Origin: Oceaniglobus trochenteri
Lineage (GTDB): Bacteria; Pseudomonadota; Alphaproteobacteria; Rhodobacterales; Rhodobacteraceae
Direction: 5' to 3'
Assembly (NCBI RefSeq): GCF_020529025.1
Contig: NZ_JACNMM010000007.1
Location: forward strand, 186,001-250,000
DNA: 64,000 nucleotides
The stretch's first letter is position 1, and each line of letters begins with the position of its first letter. The notes beneath the pieces were generated by a model, which saw only the letters and a list, made by a program, of their open reading frames with translations, did not search any database and had not been told where the DNA came from. Shown here one piece after another: positions 35,418-44,281 of the stretch. A program made the translations under genes and the position numbers.

Positions 35418-35722
35418 CGCGCCGCGCCTGGATCATGACCCTGAAACCGGGCTGCGCGGCCGAATACAAGGCCCGCCACGATGCCATCTGGCCCGAGATG
35501 CTGGACCAGATGCGCAAGGCGGGCGTGTCGCGCTTCACCATCCACCGCCACGGGCTGACCCTCTTTGCCGTGCAAGACCGCGACGGCCCGGCCCCGGGCG
35601 AACCTGATCCGGTGATGTGGAAATGGTGGGCACACATGGCGCCCCTGATGGAGGTTCACCCCGACACGCGCCCAATCCAGACCGATCTGGAAACGATGTT
35701 TGATTTCAACGCTTCTTCCTGA
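35414..35722 (+). CDS. rhaM: L-rhamnose mutarotase
   Basis: This 102-residue protein matches the RhaM family in length and motifs: AWIMTLKPGCAAEYKARHDAIWPEML, with Tyr18 and His22 at the same positions as in E. coli RhaM as I recall it, and MWKWWAHM corresponding to the WWKYM aromatic motif. It interconverts anomers of L-rhamnose; L-fucose and L-galactose are close alternatives. It is the strongest single clue to the sugar used by this operon. Confidence 0.9.
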   Translation: MTRRAWIMTLKPGCAAEYKARHDAIWPEMLDQMRKAGVSRFTIHRHGLTLFAVQDRDGPAPGEPDPVMWKWWAHMAPLMEVHPDTRPIQTDLETMFDFNASS

Positions 35723-35732
35723 CGAGGTTCCC

Positions 35733-36608
35733 ATGGAAAACCCCGACTTCACCGGCATCATCCCGATTCTGGTCACCCCTTTCGACGGCCAGAACCGTAT
35801 CGACGCCGACAGCCTGCAATCGCTGATCGAGTTCAACATCGACGCGGGCGTGCATGGCCTGGGCATCGCCATCGGCAGCGAGCTTTACAAGATGGACGCG
35901 GCCGAGCGGGACGAGATCCTGAAGCTGACCGTCGCCGCGGTGCGCGGCCGGGTGCCGGTGGTGATGAACGTCTCGGCCCAGGGAACCGACCTGACCGTGG
36001 CCCAGGCCCGCCGCGCCGCCGAACTGGGCGCCGATGCGCTGATGCTGTTTCCGCCGTCCTTCATGCCCACCGGGCCGGACAGCGGCGCCGATTGTTTCGA
36101 GGCGGTCGGCCGCGCAACCCCCCTGCCCCTGATCCTTCAGGACGTGGTGCAGGGCCCGATACCGGCCGCCATGGCCCGCGCGGTTCTGGCGCATTGCCCC
36201 ACGGCACGGGCGATCAAGGTCGAAACCATGCCAACCGTTTCACAGGTGGGCGCCATGGCCGCCCAGGTGGCCGACAGCCTGACGGTGATCGGCGGCCTGG
36301 CCGGCACCTACATGATCGAGGAATTCCGCCGTGGCGCCCGTGGCACCATGCCGTTTTGCAGCCAACCCGCCGCCTTCGTCTCGGTCTGGGATCACCTGCT
36401 GGCGGGGGACGAGGCAGCAGCGCGCGAGGTGTTCGACCGTGAGATCATGGCCGTGAACCGGCTGGGCGCACAGCAACATGACCTGTTCTACCACGTCCAC
36501 AAGCAGATGCTTGTGAAGAAGGGCGTGATTGCCCGGGCGGATGTGCGCGCGCCGACCGCCCTGCCCGACAGGATCACGCAGGGCGAAATCGACGCGCTGA
36601 TCGGCTGA
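35733..36608 (+). CDS. DHDPS/N-acetylneuraminate lyase-family aldolase
   Basis: This 291-residue class I aldolase-type protein has FTGIIPILVTPFDGQNRIDADSL at the N-terminus and the Schiff-base lysine Lys162 in RAIKVETMPT. The usual proton-relay tyrosine is missing: DapA-type LYNVP reads LQDVV (Gln136-Asp137), and the GTTGE substrate motif reads AIGSE (residues 46-50). It would cleave or modify a 2-keto-3-deoxy acid from the dehydratases upstream. ATG 35733 has GACGAGG upstream; an in-frame start at 35700 would overlap rhaM. It is the last gene of the operon and abuts the convergent DUF2264 gene. Confidence 0.85.
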   Translation: MENPDFTGIIPILVTPFDGQNRIDADSLQSLIEFNIDAGVHGLGIAIGSELYKMDAAERDEILKLTVAAVRGRVPVVMNVSAQGTDLTVAQARRAAELGADALMLFPPSFMPTGPDSGADCFEAVGRATPLPLILQDVVQGPIPAAMARAVLAHCPTARAIKVETMPTVSQVGAMAAQVADSLTVIGGLAGTYMIEEFRRGARGTMPFCSQPAAFVSVWDHLLAGDEAAAREVFDREIMAVNRLGAQQHDLFYHVHKQMLVKKGVIARADVRAPTALPDRITQGEIDALIG

Positions 36609-36611
36609 CGC

Positions 36612-38456
36612 TCAGAGATCCCAGACCTTGATGACCTGCCCGCCCTCGCGCATCGCCACAAGATCCGCGGCGGTGGGCAACCCTTCGGGCGCGCCATCGG
36701 GCAGCGCCATGTCGCGCCCCGCCCGCACCCATGCGGCCAGCGACCAGGTGCCGGGCGTCAGGGTGCCGGTCAGCTGCGGCACCCATGACTGCGGCCAGAT
36801 CACGTTGCTGTTGGGTTCGGGCGTGATGATCCGGGGGGTACGGGACACCGGGTTTTCAAACGGCGCGGTGCCATCGACGATGCAACTCATGTCACTTTGC
36901 GTCGCGATGCCGGCCATGGGGCCGATCGGCGCCGGTTCGGGGTTGCGCGCCGGGGTCGGATCGTAGCGGCGAATGGCAAAGCCCCCTTCCACGGTTTCCA
37001 CCTCCCGCCCGGTCACGATCCGGTGGATGCGCAGATGCCAGGGGGCGCGGGCGATCAGCCAGGTTTCAACCTCGACCTCGGGCATGGGCGACCAGGCCGA
37101 GAACAGCCAGTCATCGCCGATCCGCGCCATGGATTCCCGGCTGCGCAGGGCGGCCAGTTCGCCGTTTTCGGAAAAGGCCAGCATGTTGTCGAAGGTGCCA
37201 TTGGCAAAGCACCGCCCCTCGGGTTCGGCGCTGAAGCCATAGCGGGTGGAATAGGCGAACTTGTTGTACTTCTCGGCGGTGCGCCCGAAGGTCGGCGATT
37301 GCTGCCCGCCCGACAGGACCGTCACATCGCCCTTGTCCTCGTATTTCACCATCCCCGGTTCGGGCAGGGACACCACGCCGTCACGCTCCTGGGCGGGGGT
37401 TTCCTCGGCCGTCCAGAACGGGTGGGTTTCGGGCAGGGCCAGCGGGGCAAAGGCCTTGAACGCCCAATAGGGCGAGCCGGGGGAATTGTACCGCTCGGCC
37501 ATCGACAGTTGCGCATAGCCGTATCCGATGGACATCACGCCGGTGCGGTCGGTGATCGGCTTGTCCGACCACCAGCGCAGGTTGCGCGCCCAGTGACCGC
37601 GGATTTCACCCCAGGGCAGGGCCTCTTCCCCCGCCAGGGCCAGCGCGCCCCAGATGCCGCCATGGGCAAATCGGTAGGTCAGCGACCGCCCATAGGGCAG
37701 CGCCGAACCGTCGGCCCCGTACCAATGGGCGATCTGCGGCGCAAACAGGCGCGCGCGTTCGCGAAACCTTTCGCGGCGGGCGGCGTCGGCCTCGGGGCCG
37801 TATTGCGCGTAGATCAGGCCATAGAAATGCATGGCGAAGGGAATGTAATGGTCGGCCTGCCGCTGGTCGCCATCGCGATACCATCCATTGCCCATGTCCC
37901 AGGTTTCCAGCCGGTCCAGGTTGCCCTTGATGATCGACAGGTCATGGTCGACTCCGACCCGGGTCAGGCCCAGCGATACGAGGACATGGAAAAAGTTCCA
38001 GTTGTTGGGTGCGGGGGTCTGTTGCAGCGAATGCAAAAGCCAGTCGCGCAGGCAATCGCGCCCCCTGCCCGTCAGCCCATCCCAGAAGGTTTCGGGCGCC
38101 AGCGCCAGCGCATAGCCAAGGGCGGCGGATTCCACCATCCTTTGATCCCGGTCGGCCACCGGGCCCCAGTATTCGGGATGATCGGGATCGGCGCCGTTGT
38201 TCACCCCTTCGACAAACAGGTCGATCCCGTCAAACGTGCCGCCCCCCGCCAACAGCGGTGCCAATCCCCAGAAGGGGCGCGACAACCCTTCAAGATGCGC
38301 GGCGGCGGTGTGGAAATGCGCCGCGCTGGTGCCCAGCTCCACCCGCGCGCGCCCGGGCGAAAACCCGGCCAGCAGAGGCGTAGTCAGGTCCTGCACGGCC
38401 CTTTGCACATCGGCGCGGGTGGCAAAGGGATTGCCGTTCATCGGGTTGGTCATCAT
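36612..38456 (-). CDS. DUF2264-family protein, possible glycoside hydrolase
   Basis: This 614-residue protein begins with a helical, presumably (alpha/alpha)-barrel domain: RPFWGLAPLLAGGG, NWNFFHVLVSLGLTRVG, DMGNGWYRDGDQRQADHYIPFAMHFYGLIYA and YGRSLTYRFAHGGIWGALAL. A beta-rich C-terminal region starts after about residue 370. These match DUF2264 as I know it. I recall that relatives have been placed among beta-glucuronidase-type glycoside hydrolases (GH154), but I cannot confirm that here. No signal peptide is seen. It is the last gene of the second Dpp-type importer operon, so a cytoplasmic role on imported uronate oligosaccharides is a reasonable guess. Confidence 0.78.
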   Translation of the reverse strand: MMTNPMNGNPFATRADVQRAVQDLTTPLLAGFSPGRARVELGTSAAHFHTAAAHLEGLSRPFWGLAPLLAGGGTFDGIDLFVEGVNNGADPDHPEYWGPVADRDQRMVESAALGYALALAPETFWDGLTGRGRDCLRDWLLHSLQQTPAPNNWNFFHVLVSLGLTRVGVDHDLSIIKGNLDRLETWDMGNGWYRDGDQRQADHYIPFAMHFYGLIYAQYGPEADAARRERFRERARLFAPQIAHWYGADGSALPYGRSLTYRFAHGGIWGALALAGEEALPWGEIRGHWARNLRWWSDKPITDRTGVMSIGYGYAQLSMAERYNSPGSPYWAFKAFAPLALPETHPFWTAEETPAQERDGVVSLPEPGMVKYEDKGDVTVLSGGQQSPTFGRTAEKYNKFAYSTRYGFSAEPEGRCFANGTFDNMLAFSENGELAALRSRESMARIGDDWLFSAWSPMPEVEVETWLIARAPWHLRIHRIVTGREVETVEGGFAIRRYDPTPARNPEPAPIGPMAGIATQSDMSCIVDGTAPFENPVSRTPRIITPEPNSNVIWPQSWVPQLTGTLTPGTWSLAAWVRAGRDMALPDGAPEGLPTAADLVAMREGGQVIKVWDL

Positions 38457-38471
38457 GGGAGCGTCTTTCGT

Positions 38472-40145
38472 TCAGCTTGCCGTCAGGTGCCGTTTGCGCG
38501 GATCGGGGATCGGCACGGCGGAAATCAGGCGTTGGGTATAGGCCTCTTGCGGGGCGTCGCAGATCTGCACGGCGGTGCCGGTTTCCACTACCCGGCCCCG
38601 GTGCATCACCGCCACCCGATCGCAGAAGTAACGCACGACGCCGATGTCATGGGCGATGAACAGGATCGACAGGTCCAGCTCGGCGCGCAGGTCCAGCAGC
38701 AGATCGAGGATCTGCGCCCGGATCGACCCGTCCAGCGCCGATGTCGCCTCGTCCGCGATGATGATCCGGGGGTCCAGCGCGATGGCGCGGGCGATGCCGA
38801 TGCGCTGCCGCTGGCCGCCCGAAAAGGCGTGGGGGTATCGCTCCATCGCGGTTGCGGGCAGCCCGACACGTTCCAGCAATGCGCCGACCCGGCGGCGCAG
38901 GTCGGCGCCCTTCAGCAGCCCGTTCACCAGAAGCGGTTCACCGATGATCTGCTCAACCGTCATGCGCGGGTTCAGCGAGCCGTAGGGGTCTTGAAAGATC
39001 ATCCGCATCTCGCGGTAGACCTGCCCGTCGCGAAAGCTGGCCTTGTCGGTCAGATCGCGGGTGCCGCCGTCGCGCATGTGATAGATCGCCTGCCCCGACT
39101 GCGGCTGAAACCGCCCCATGAGAACCCGCGCCAGCGTGGTCTTGCCCGAGCCGGATTCACCTACGATGCCCAGAATCTCGCCCTTGCGCAGCTCGACCGA
39201 CACCCGGTCCAGGGCCTGCACTCCGGCAACTCTCTTGAACAGCTTGCCCTTGCTGGGAAAGGCCAGCGAAAGATCGCCGGTTTCGATCAGCACCTCGTCC
39301 GAGGGCGTCTCGCGCCGCCGTGCGGGGGCATCATCCAACCCCAGCGCGGCCTTGAGCAGCTTCTTGGTATAGGCGTGTTCGGGGGCGTGAAACACCTGGT
39401 CGACCGCACCGGTTTCCACGACCCGGCCATGGAGCATGACGACCACCTGATCGGCGATTTCGGCCACCACGCCCATGTCGTGGGTGATGAACATCACCGC
39501 CATGCGGCGGCTTTCCTGCAAACCACGGATCAGGCGCAGGATTTCGGCCTGGGTGGTGACATCCAGCGCGGTTGTGGGTTCGTCGGCGATCAGGATGTCG
39601 GGTTCGCACCCCAGCGCCATGGCGATCATGGCGCGCTGGCGCATCCCGCCGGAATATTCGAAGGGATACTTGTCGATCGCCTGTTCGGGGTCGGCGATCT
39701 GCACGGCGCGCAGCGCCTCGATGGCGCGGCGCCGGGCCTCGGCCTCGTCGACATCCTGATGCAGCAGGATCGCCTCGGTGATCTGCTGACCGATGGTATG
39801 AACCGGGCTGAGCGATGACATCGGTTCCTGGAAGATCATCGCGATGCGCGCCCCGCGCACGGCGCGGATCTCGGCGCCGTCGGGGTCAAGGCCCGAAAGC
39901 TCGATCTTCTGGCCCGCCTTCACGTCGACGAGGTGAATCGCGCCCTTCTTGATGATCGCCGGTTCCACGATGTTCAGAACCGCCCGCGCCGTCACCGATT
40001 TGCCCGACCCGGATTCGCCGACGAAACAGGTGGTTTCCCCCAGCTTCAGGTCGAAATCCACGTCGGCAATGGCCGTGGTGTCCCCCTTGCGGCCCGGGAA
40101 ATCGACGCTGAGGCCGCGCACTTGAAGAATGGTGTCGTTGCTCAT
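38472..40145 (-). CDS. Fused Dpp/Opp-type ABC transporter ATPase (second copy)
   Basis: This 557-residue protein carries two ATPase domains, with GESGSGKS / [15 protein letters not shown] / [11 protein letters not shown] in the first half and GESGSGKTT / [15 protein letters not shown] / [11 protein letters not shown] in the second. It is paralogous to the protein at 6146. ATG 40145 has GAGAGG upstream, and upstream in-frame starts lie inside the preceding permease gene. It powers the permeases at 40156 and 41325. The DUF2264 gene follows after 15 bases. Confidence 0.92.
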   Translation of the reverse strand: MSNDTILQVRGLSVDFPGRKGDTTAIADVDFDLKLGETTCFVGESGSGKSVTARAVLNIVEPAIIKKGAIHLVDVKAGQKIELSGLDPDGAEIRAVRGARIAMIFQEPMSSLSPVHTIGQQITEAILLHQDVDEAEARRRAIEALRAVQIADPEQAIDKYPFEYSGGMRQRAMIAMALGCEPDILIADEPTTALDVTTQAEILRLIRGLQESRRMAVMFITHDMGVVAEIADQVVVMLHGRVVETGAVDQVFHAPEHAYTKKLLKAALGLDDAPARRRETPSDEVLIETGDLSLAFPSKGKLFKRVAGVQALDRVSVELRKGEILGIVGESGSGKTTLARVLMGRFQPQSGQAIYHMRDGGTRDLTDKASFRDGQVYREMRMIFQDPYGSLNPRMTVEQIIGEPLLVNGLLKGADLRRRVGALLERVGLPATAMERYPHAFSGGQRQRIGIARAIALDPRIIIADEATSALDGSIRAQILDLLLDLRAELDLSILFIAHDIGVVRYFCDRVAVMHRGRVVETGTAVQICDAPQEAYTQRLISAVPIPDPRKRHLTAS

Positions 40146-40155
40146 GCCGGGCCTC

Positions 40156-41325
40156 TCAGTTTGCATAGGGGTCGGCGGCATCGCGCAGGCCGTCACCGAC
40201 GAAGTTCATCGCCAGAACGGCAATCACGATGGCGGCACCGGGCACCAGCAGCCAGGGCGCGGTGGCCAGGGTGCGGATGTTCTGCGCCTCTTGCAGAAGC
40301 ACGCCCCAGGAAATGACCGGCGCCTGAAGCCCGAGCCCAAGAAAGGACAGCGCGGTTTCCGCCAGGATCATCCCCGGCACGGCCAGCGATGCGGCGGTGA
40401 TGATGTGGCTTGTGAAGGCGGGCACCATGTGGCGCACGATCACCCGGCCATGGGAGCAGCCGTCATAGCGGGCGGCGGCAACGTAATCTTCGCCGTTCAG
40501 CGCCAGGAACCGCCCCCTGACCACCCGGGCCAGTTCGGTCCAGCCCAGGAAGGACAGGATCAGCGTGATGGCGAAATAGGTTTGCAGAGGCGACCAGCCG
40601 CTGGGCATGGCCGCGGCCAGCCCCATCCACAGCGGAATGGTAGGCAGGGATCGCAGGAATTCGATCACCCGCTGCGTGGCGGCATCGAACCAGCCGCCGA
40701 AATACCCCGCCGCCCCGCCGATGATGACGCCGAGGACCAGGCTCATGATGACGCCGACAAGGCCGACCGACAGCGAAATCTGCGTGCCATAGGCCACCCG
40801 CGAGAACATGTCGCGGCCCAGCCTGTCGGCCCCGAAGATGTAAAGCGGATCGCGGGTCTTTTCCGGGCCGATCAGGTGCAGGTCGGTGGGGATCAGGCCG
40901 AACAGCTTGTATTCCCAGCTGCGCTTGAAGAAGGTCAGGTAGATCTTCTTTTCCTCGTCGATCACGAAGGTGCGGCGCAGGGCCACCGGGTCGATCTCGA
41001 CGTCGTAGCCATAGACATAGGGGCGGAACGACCAGCCCTCTTCGGTGCGGTCGATGAAATGCAGCCCCTGGGGCGGCGCGAAGGTATAGCGCGCCTTGAC
41101 GTCACCCGGATCGTTGGGCGAAATGAAGCCGGCAAAGAGGGCGACAAAGCCGAACAGCGCCAGGATCACCAGGCTGATCATCGCCAGGCGGTGCTTGGAA
41201 AAGCGGCGGCGGATCAGTTGCCATTGGCTTTCGGTGCCGGCATTGCCATCGATGCGCGGGTCAATGTCGCCCGAGGGCGCCTCGAGCCGGGTGTCGGGGC
41301 TGTCTGCGGGGGGAATGATCGACAT
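40156..41325 (-). CDS. Dpp/Opp-type ABC transporter permease (DppC-like, second copy)
   Basis: This 389-residue permease has the cytoplasmic arm ESQWQLIRRRFSKHRLAMISL and helix 1. A long periplasmic insertion follows, containing GLHFIDRTEEGWSFRPYVYG, and then RLGRDMFSRVAYGTQISL. The end is NFVGDGLRDAADPYAN. The insertion parallels VHLIDRTEEGGLTIRPWVW in the copy at 7904, showing common ancestry of the two cassettes. Its ATG overlaps the upstream permease stop by one base. Confidence 0.92.
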   Translation of the reverse strand: MSIIPPADSPDTRLEAPSGDIDPRIDGNAGTESQWQLIRRRFSKHRLAMISLVILALFGFVALFAGFISPNDPGDVKARYTFAPPQGLHFIDRTEEGWSFRPYVYGYDVEIDPVALRRTFVIDEEKKIYLTFFKRSWEYKLFGLIPTDLHLIGPEKTRDPLYIFGADRLGRDMFSRVAYGTQISLSVGLVGVIMSLVLGVIIGGAAGYFGGWFDAATQRVIEFLRSLPTIPLWMGLAAAMPSGWSPLQTYFAITLILSFLGWTELARVVRGRFLALNGEDYVAAARYDGCSHGRVIVRHMVPAFTSHIITAASLAVPGMILAETALSFLGLGLQAPVISWGVLLQEAQNIRTLATAPWLLVPGAAIVIAVLAMNFVGDGLRDAADPYAN

Positions 41326-42323
41326 CAGTTCGCTCCTACCATGCCAAGCCGGATGCGCGGGTCGATCCAGGCCAGCAGAAGATCGGAAATCAGCGTGCCC
41401 ACCAGCGTCAGAAGACCCATGAAGAGGATCAGCGCACCCGCCAGATACATGTCCTGGCTCAGCAACGCGCGCAGAAGGATGGGCGACAGGGTGGGCAGGT
41501 TCAGCACGATGGCGGTCACGAAAGAAGACGAGATCACCGTGGGCAGCACCCAGCCGATGGTCGACACCAGCGGGTTCATGGCCACGCGGACGGGATAGCG
41601 CCAGATCACCTTGCGCCGCGCCAGACCCTTGGCGCGGGCGGTCAGGACATAGGGCTTGTTCAATTCATCCAGCAGGTTGGCGCGCAGCACGCGTACCAAT
41701 TGCGCCGCGCCGGCGGTGGAAATCACCAGGATCGGCGCCCAGACATGGCTGGCGAAATCCAGGAACCGGTCAAGCGACCAGCGCGCGTTCATGTATTCGG
41801 CCGAGAAGAGGCCGGTGATCGTGACCCCGAACCAGTTATAGCAGACATACATCAGGATCAGCGCGAACAGGAAATTCGGGATCGCAAGGCCCAGGAAGCC
41901 CAGGATCGTGGCGACGTAATCGCCGATCGAATACTGGTTCACCGCGGAATAGATGCCGATGGGAATGGAAATCGCCCACATCACCACCACGGCCGTCAGT
42001 TCGACCGCCAGCGATATACCGATGCGCTGCGAGAAGATCTCGCCAACGGGGCGCTGCATTTCAAAGCTGTAGCCGAATTCGCCGCGCAGCAGATCGCCCA
42101 GCCAGGCGGCGTATTGGACAAGGACCGGGGAATCCAGCTTGTAGCGTTCGCGCAGGGCGATGATCGTTTCCTGGTCCACGCTTTCGCCCGCCGCCGACAG
42201 GCTGGCGATATAGGAGGTAACGAAATCCCCCGGTGGCAGCTGGATCACGACAAACACCACCACGGACAACGCAAGAAGCGTGAACACCATGGTCACAAGC
42301 CGACGCGCGATATAGCCAAGCAT
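41325..42323 (-). CDS. Dpp/Opp-type ABC transporter permease (DppB-like, second copy)
   Basis: This 332-residue permease begins MLGYIARRLVTMVFTLLALSVVVFVVIQLPPGDFVTSYI. It has YKLDSPVLVQYAAWLGDLLRGEFGYSFEM, the coupling loop ELNKPYVLTARAKGLARRKVIWRYPVRVAMNP and a C-terminal LLAWIDPRIRLGMVGAN. It corresponds closely to the permease at 9072. It follows its binding-protein gene after a 63-base gap with a strong stem-loop. Confidence 0.92.
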   Translation of the reverse strand: MLGYIARRLVTMVFTLLALSVVVFVVIQLPPGDFVTSYIASLSAAGESVDQETIIALRERYKLDSPVLVQYAAWLGDLLRGEFGYSFEMQRPVGEIFSQRIGISLAVELTAVVVMWAISIPIGIYSAVNQYSIGDYVATILGFLGLAIPNFLFALILMYVCYNWFGVTITGLFSAEYMNARWSLDRFLDFASHVWAPILVISTAGAAQLVRVLRANLLDELNKPYVLTARAKGLARRKVIWRYPVRVAMNPLVSTIGWVLPTVISSSFVTAIVLNLPTLSPILLRALLSQDMYLAGALILFMGLLTLVGTLISDLLLAWIDPRIRLGMVGAN

Positions 42324-42352
42324 CCGTTTCCCCCCTGTTCGGTTCCGGGTCG

Positions 42353-42380
42353 GACGGGCGCGGAAAACCCCGCGCCCGTC
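42353..42380 (-). other. GC-rich intercistronic stem-loop after the second binding-protein gene
   Basis: An 11-base perfect inverted repeat (42353-42363 with 42370-42380, arm GACGGGCGCGG) encloses a six-base loop between the binding-protein stop and the permease ATG. No long T-run follows. It mirrors the stem at 10091-10115 in the paralogous cassette, suggesting a conserved role in setting binding-protein versus permease expression. Confidence 0.65.
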
Positions 42381-42386
42381 GCCCTG

Positions 42387-44276
42387 TCACTTCTTGTAGT
42401 AAAGCTGAGCCGGTTCCATCGGGCCCGGCTGCGGATAAAGCCAGGTATAGATCTGACCATCCGGCACGTTGCCAAGGTTCGATTTCGCTACCACATAGCC
42501 GTCGGCGGGCAGGACCGTGCCGATGACATAGAACTGATCTGCGGCGATATCCAGGATCTCGCCGAACAGCTCTTTCTGGCGCTCCTTGTCGGCGGTTGCC
42601 GTCATTTCAAGGTACAGATCCATCTGCTTCTGCACCTCGGCGGGCGGCGCTTCGGCCAGGGTGCTGCCGCTTTTCATGAAATGCTGCGCCCATTTTTCGG
42701 CATAGGCCGATTCAAGGTTGAAGGGGAAATAGAAGCGCGGATCGAGAAGCGCGTCATTCAGCCCGCCATCGCCCCACCAGATGTGCATGTCGTGGCTGTT
42801 GTTCTGCACCCTTTCGTAGACCAGCGAACGTTCGGCGTTGCGCGCATCGAGGTCGATGCCGATCTCCTTCCACTGCTCGACGACAAGCTGGGCCACGTCG
42901 TTGAACTCGGACTGGTCCGAGGGCGACAGAAGCTGGATACGGATCGGCTCACCGTCATACCCGAGGCGGATGCCATCGGCGTTGCGCTCGGTCAGGCCCA
43001 GGCCGTCCAGAAGCTCGTTCGCGCGGTCGGGGTCGTATTCGGTGAACTGGGTCGCCAGTTTTTCGTTGTACAGCGCCGAAGTGGGGCGCGGTGCGGCCTG
43101 ATAGGGTTCGCCCTGCCCGGCGAAGACCACGTCGATGATTTCTTCGCGATCCATGCCAAGGCTCAGCGCGGCGCGGAAATCCTTTTCGTTGTACAGCTTG
43201 CGCTTGTTCTCGTCCTCGTGGGTCAGGTTCAGCTGGAAGATCGCGTTGTTCATCCGCGCATCGACCGTCGACTTCAGGGTGTAGCCTCCGCTTTCCTGCG
43301 CGTCATAGATCACCGGCTTGTTGGCCACGGTGGCGAAGTGACGGTTGGAAAAGTCGATCTCGCCCGCGACGACCTTCAGCACGATGTCCTCGACGCTTTC
43401 GGTCTGGATCATCTGCACGTCGTCGATATAGGGCAGCTGCTGACCCTCGGTATCGACCTTGAAGAAGTAGGGGTTGCGCTCCCATTCGATCAGCTGGTTC
43501 AGCCCGTCATAGGGCGTGGTCTGGCGCCAGGCGAAAAGAAGCGGGCGGTCTTCATCGACGAAGTTGAAGAAACAGGTCTGTTCCACAGCCTGGCTCCAGG
43601 ATTCGTACCCGTCCGCCTTGGCGTTGTCGTTCGCCGCTTCATCCGTTTCGGGGAAATACTTGCCGCAGTAATGCTTGGCCGCGTTCACGATGAACATGCC
43701 CTCGACCGAAGCCAGACGCTCCAGCAAAAAGCCGTTGGGTTCGGTCAGGGTGATCTTGAAGGTCTGCGGATCGATGACCTCGCCCGTCATCTTCTCCCAC
43801 TCGAAGCCGCTGGCCTTGCGGCCGCCATAGGCGGGGCTTTTCATCAGGTCGAGCGCGAACTTCAGGTCTTCGGCGGTGAAGGGTTCACCGTCCGACCACT
43901 TGTGACCCTTGCGCAGATGGAAGGTGAACTCGGTCGCGTCGTCGTTCACTTCGAATTCTTCGGCAACGTTGGGGAAAACGCCGGTCCATTCCAGATCATA
44001 GGCCACCAGGGGCTCATAACCCACCGAGCGGCGGATCCAGCCGCTGTCATAGGTGCCCTTCAGCGCCGAACGCCATGTGCCGCCATAGGTGCCCACCGAT
44101 TCAATCGGCGTCAGGACATAGGGGTTTTCCGGCAACCGCTCGGCCACGGGGGCCAGATCGCCGGCCTCGACCGCCGCGTCCAGTTCAGGCGCCTGGGTAT
44201 ATTCCTGCGCCAAGGCCGGCCCGGCCATGGCCAGGATCGCCACGAGCGATACGCTCATCCGATTTCTCAACATCAT
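42387..44276 (-). CDS. ABC transporter substrate-binding protein (SBP_bac_5, second copy)
   Basis: This 629-residue periplasmic receptor has a signal peptide running through RMSVSLVAILAMAGPALA, with cleavage before QEYTQAPELD. It shares with the copy at 10127 the motifs YVLTPIESVGTYGGTWR, EFTFHLRKGHKWSDGEPFTAEDL and YDPDRANELLDGLGLTERNADG. The start is ATG 44276, nine bases after GGGAGG; that RBS lies inside the last codons of the TIM-barrel gene, so the two are coupled. The ligand is probably carbohydrate-derived, given the DUF2264 and LacI neighbours (inference). Confidence 0.93.
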   Translation of the reverse strand: MMLRNRMSVSLVAILAMAGPALAQEYTQAPELDAAVEAGDLAPVAERLPENPYVLTPIESVGTYGGTWRSALKGTYDSGWIRRSVGYEPLVAYDLEWTGVFPNVAEEFEVNDDATEFTFHLRKGHKWSDGEPFTAEDLKFALDLMKSPAYGGRKASGFEWEKMTGEVIDPQTFKITLTEPNGFLLERLASVEGMFIVNAAKHYCGKYFPETDEAANDNAKADGYESWSQAVEQTCFFNFVDEDRPLLFAWRQTTPYDGLNQLIEWERNPYFFKVDTEGQQLPYIDDVQMIQTESVEDIVLKVVAGEIDFSNRHFATVANKPVIYDAQESGGYTLKSTVDARMNNAIFQLNLTHEDENKRKLYNEKDFRAALSLGMDREEIIDVVFAGQGEPYQAAPRPTSALYNEKLATQFTEYDPDRANELLDGLGLTERNADGIRLGYDGEPIRIQLLSPSDQSEFNDVAQLVVEQWKEIGIDLDARNAERSLVYERVQNNSHDMHIWWGDGGLNDALLDPRFYFPFNLESAYAEKWAQHFMKSGSTLAEAPPAEVQKQMDLYLEMTATADKERQKELFGEILDIAADQFYVIGTVLPADGYVVAKSNLGNVPDGQIYTWLYPQPGPMEPAQLYYKK

Positions 44277-44281
44277 GTTTC

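Noticed and set aside
36897-39818. Plus-strand open frame of about 970 codons
   Set aside because: It is antisense to the DUF2264 and ATPase genes, which have clear domain motifs. The frame is a codon-bias artefact.
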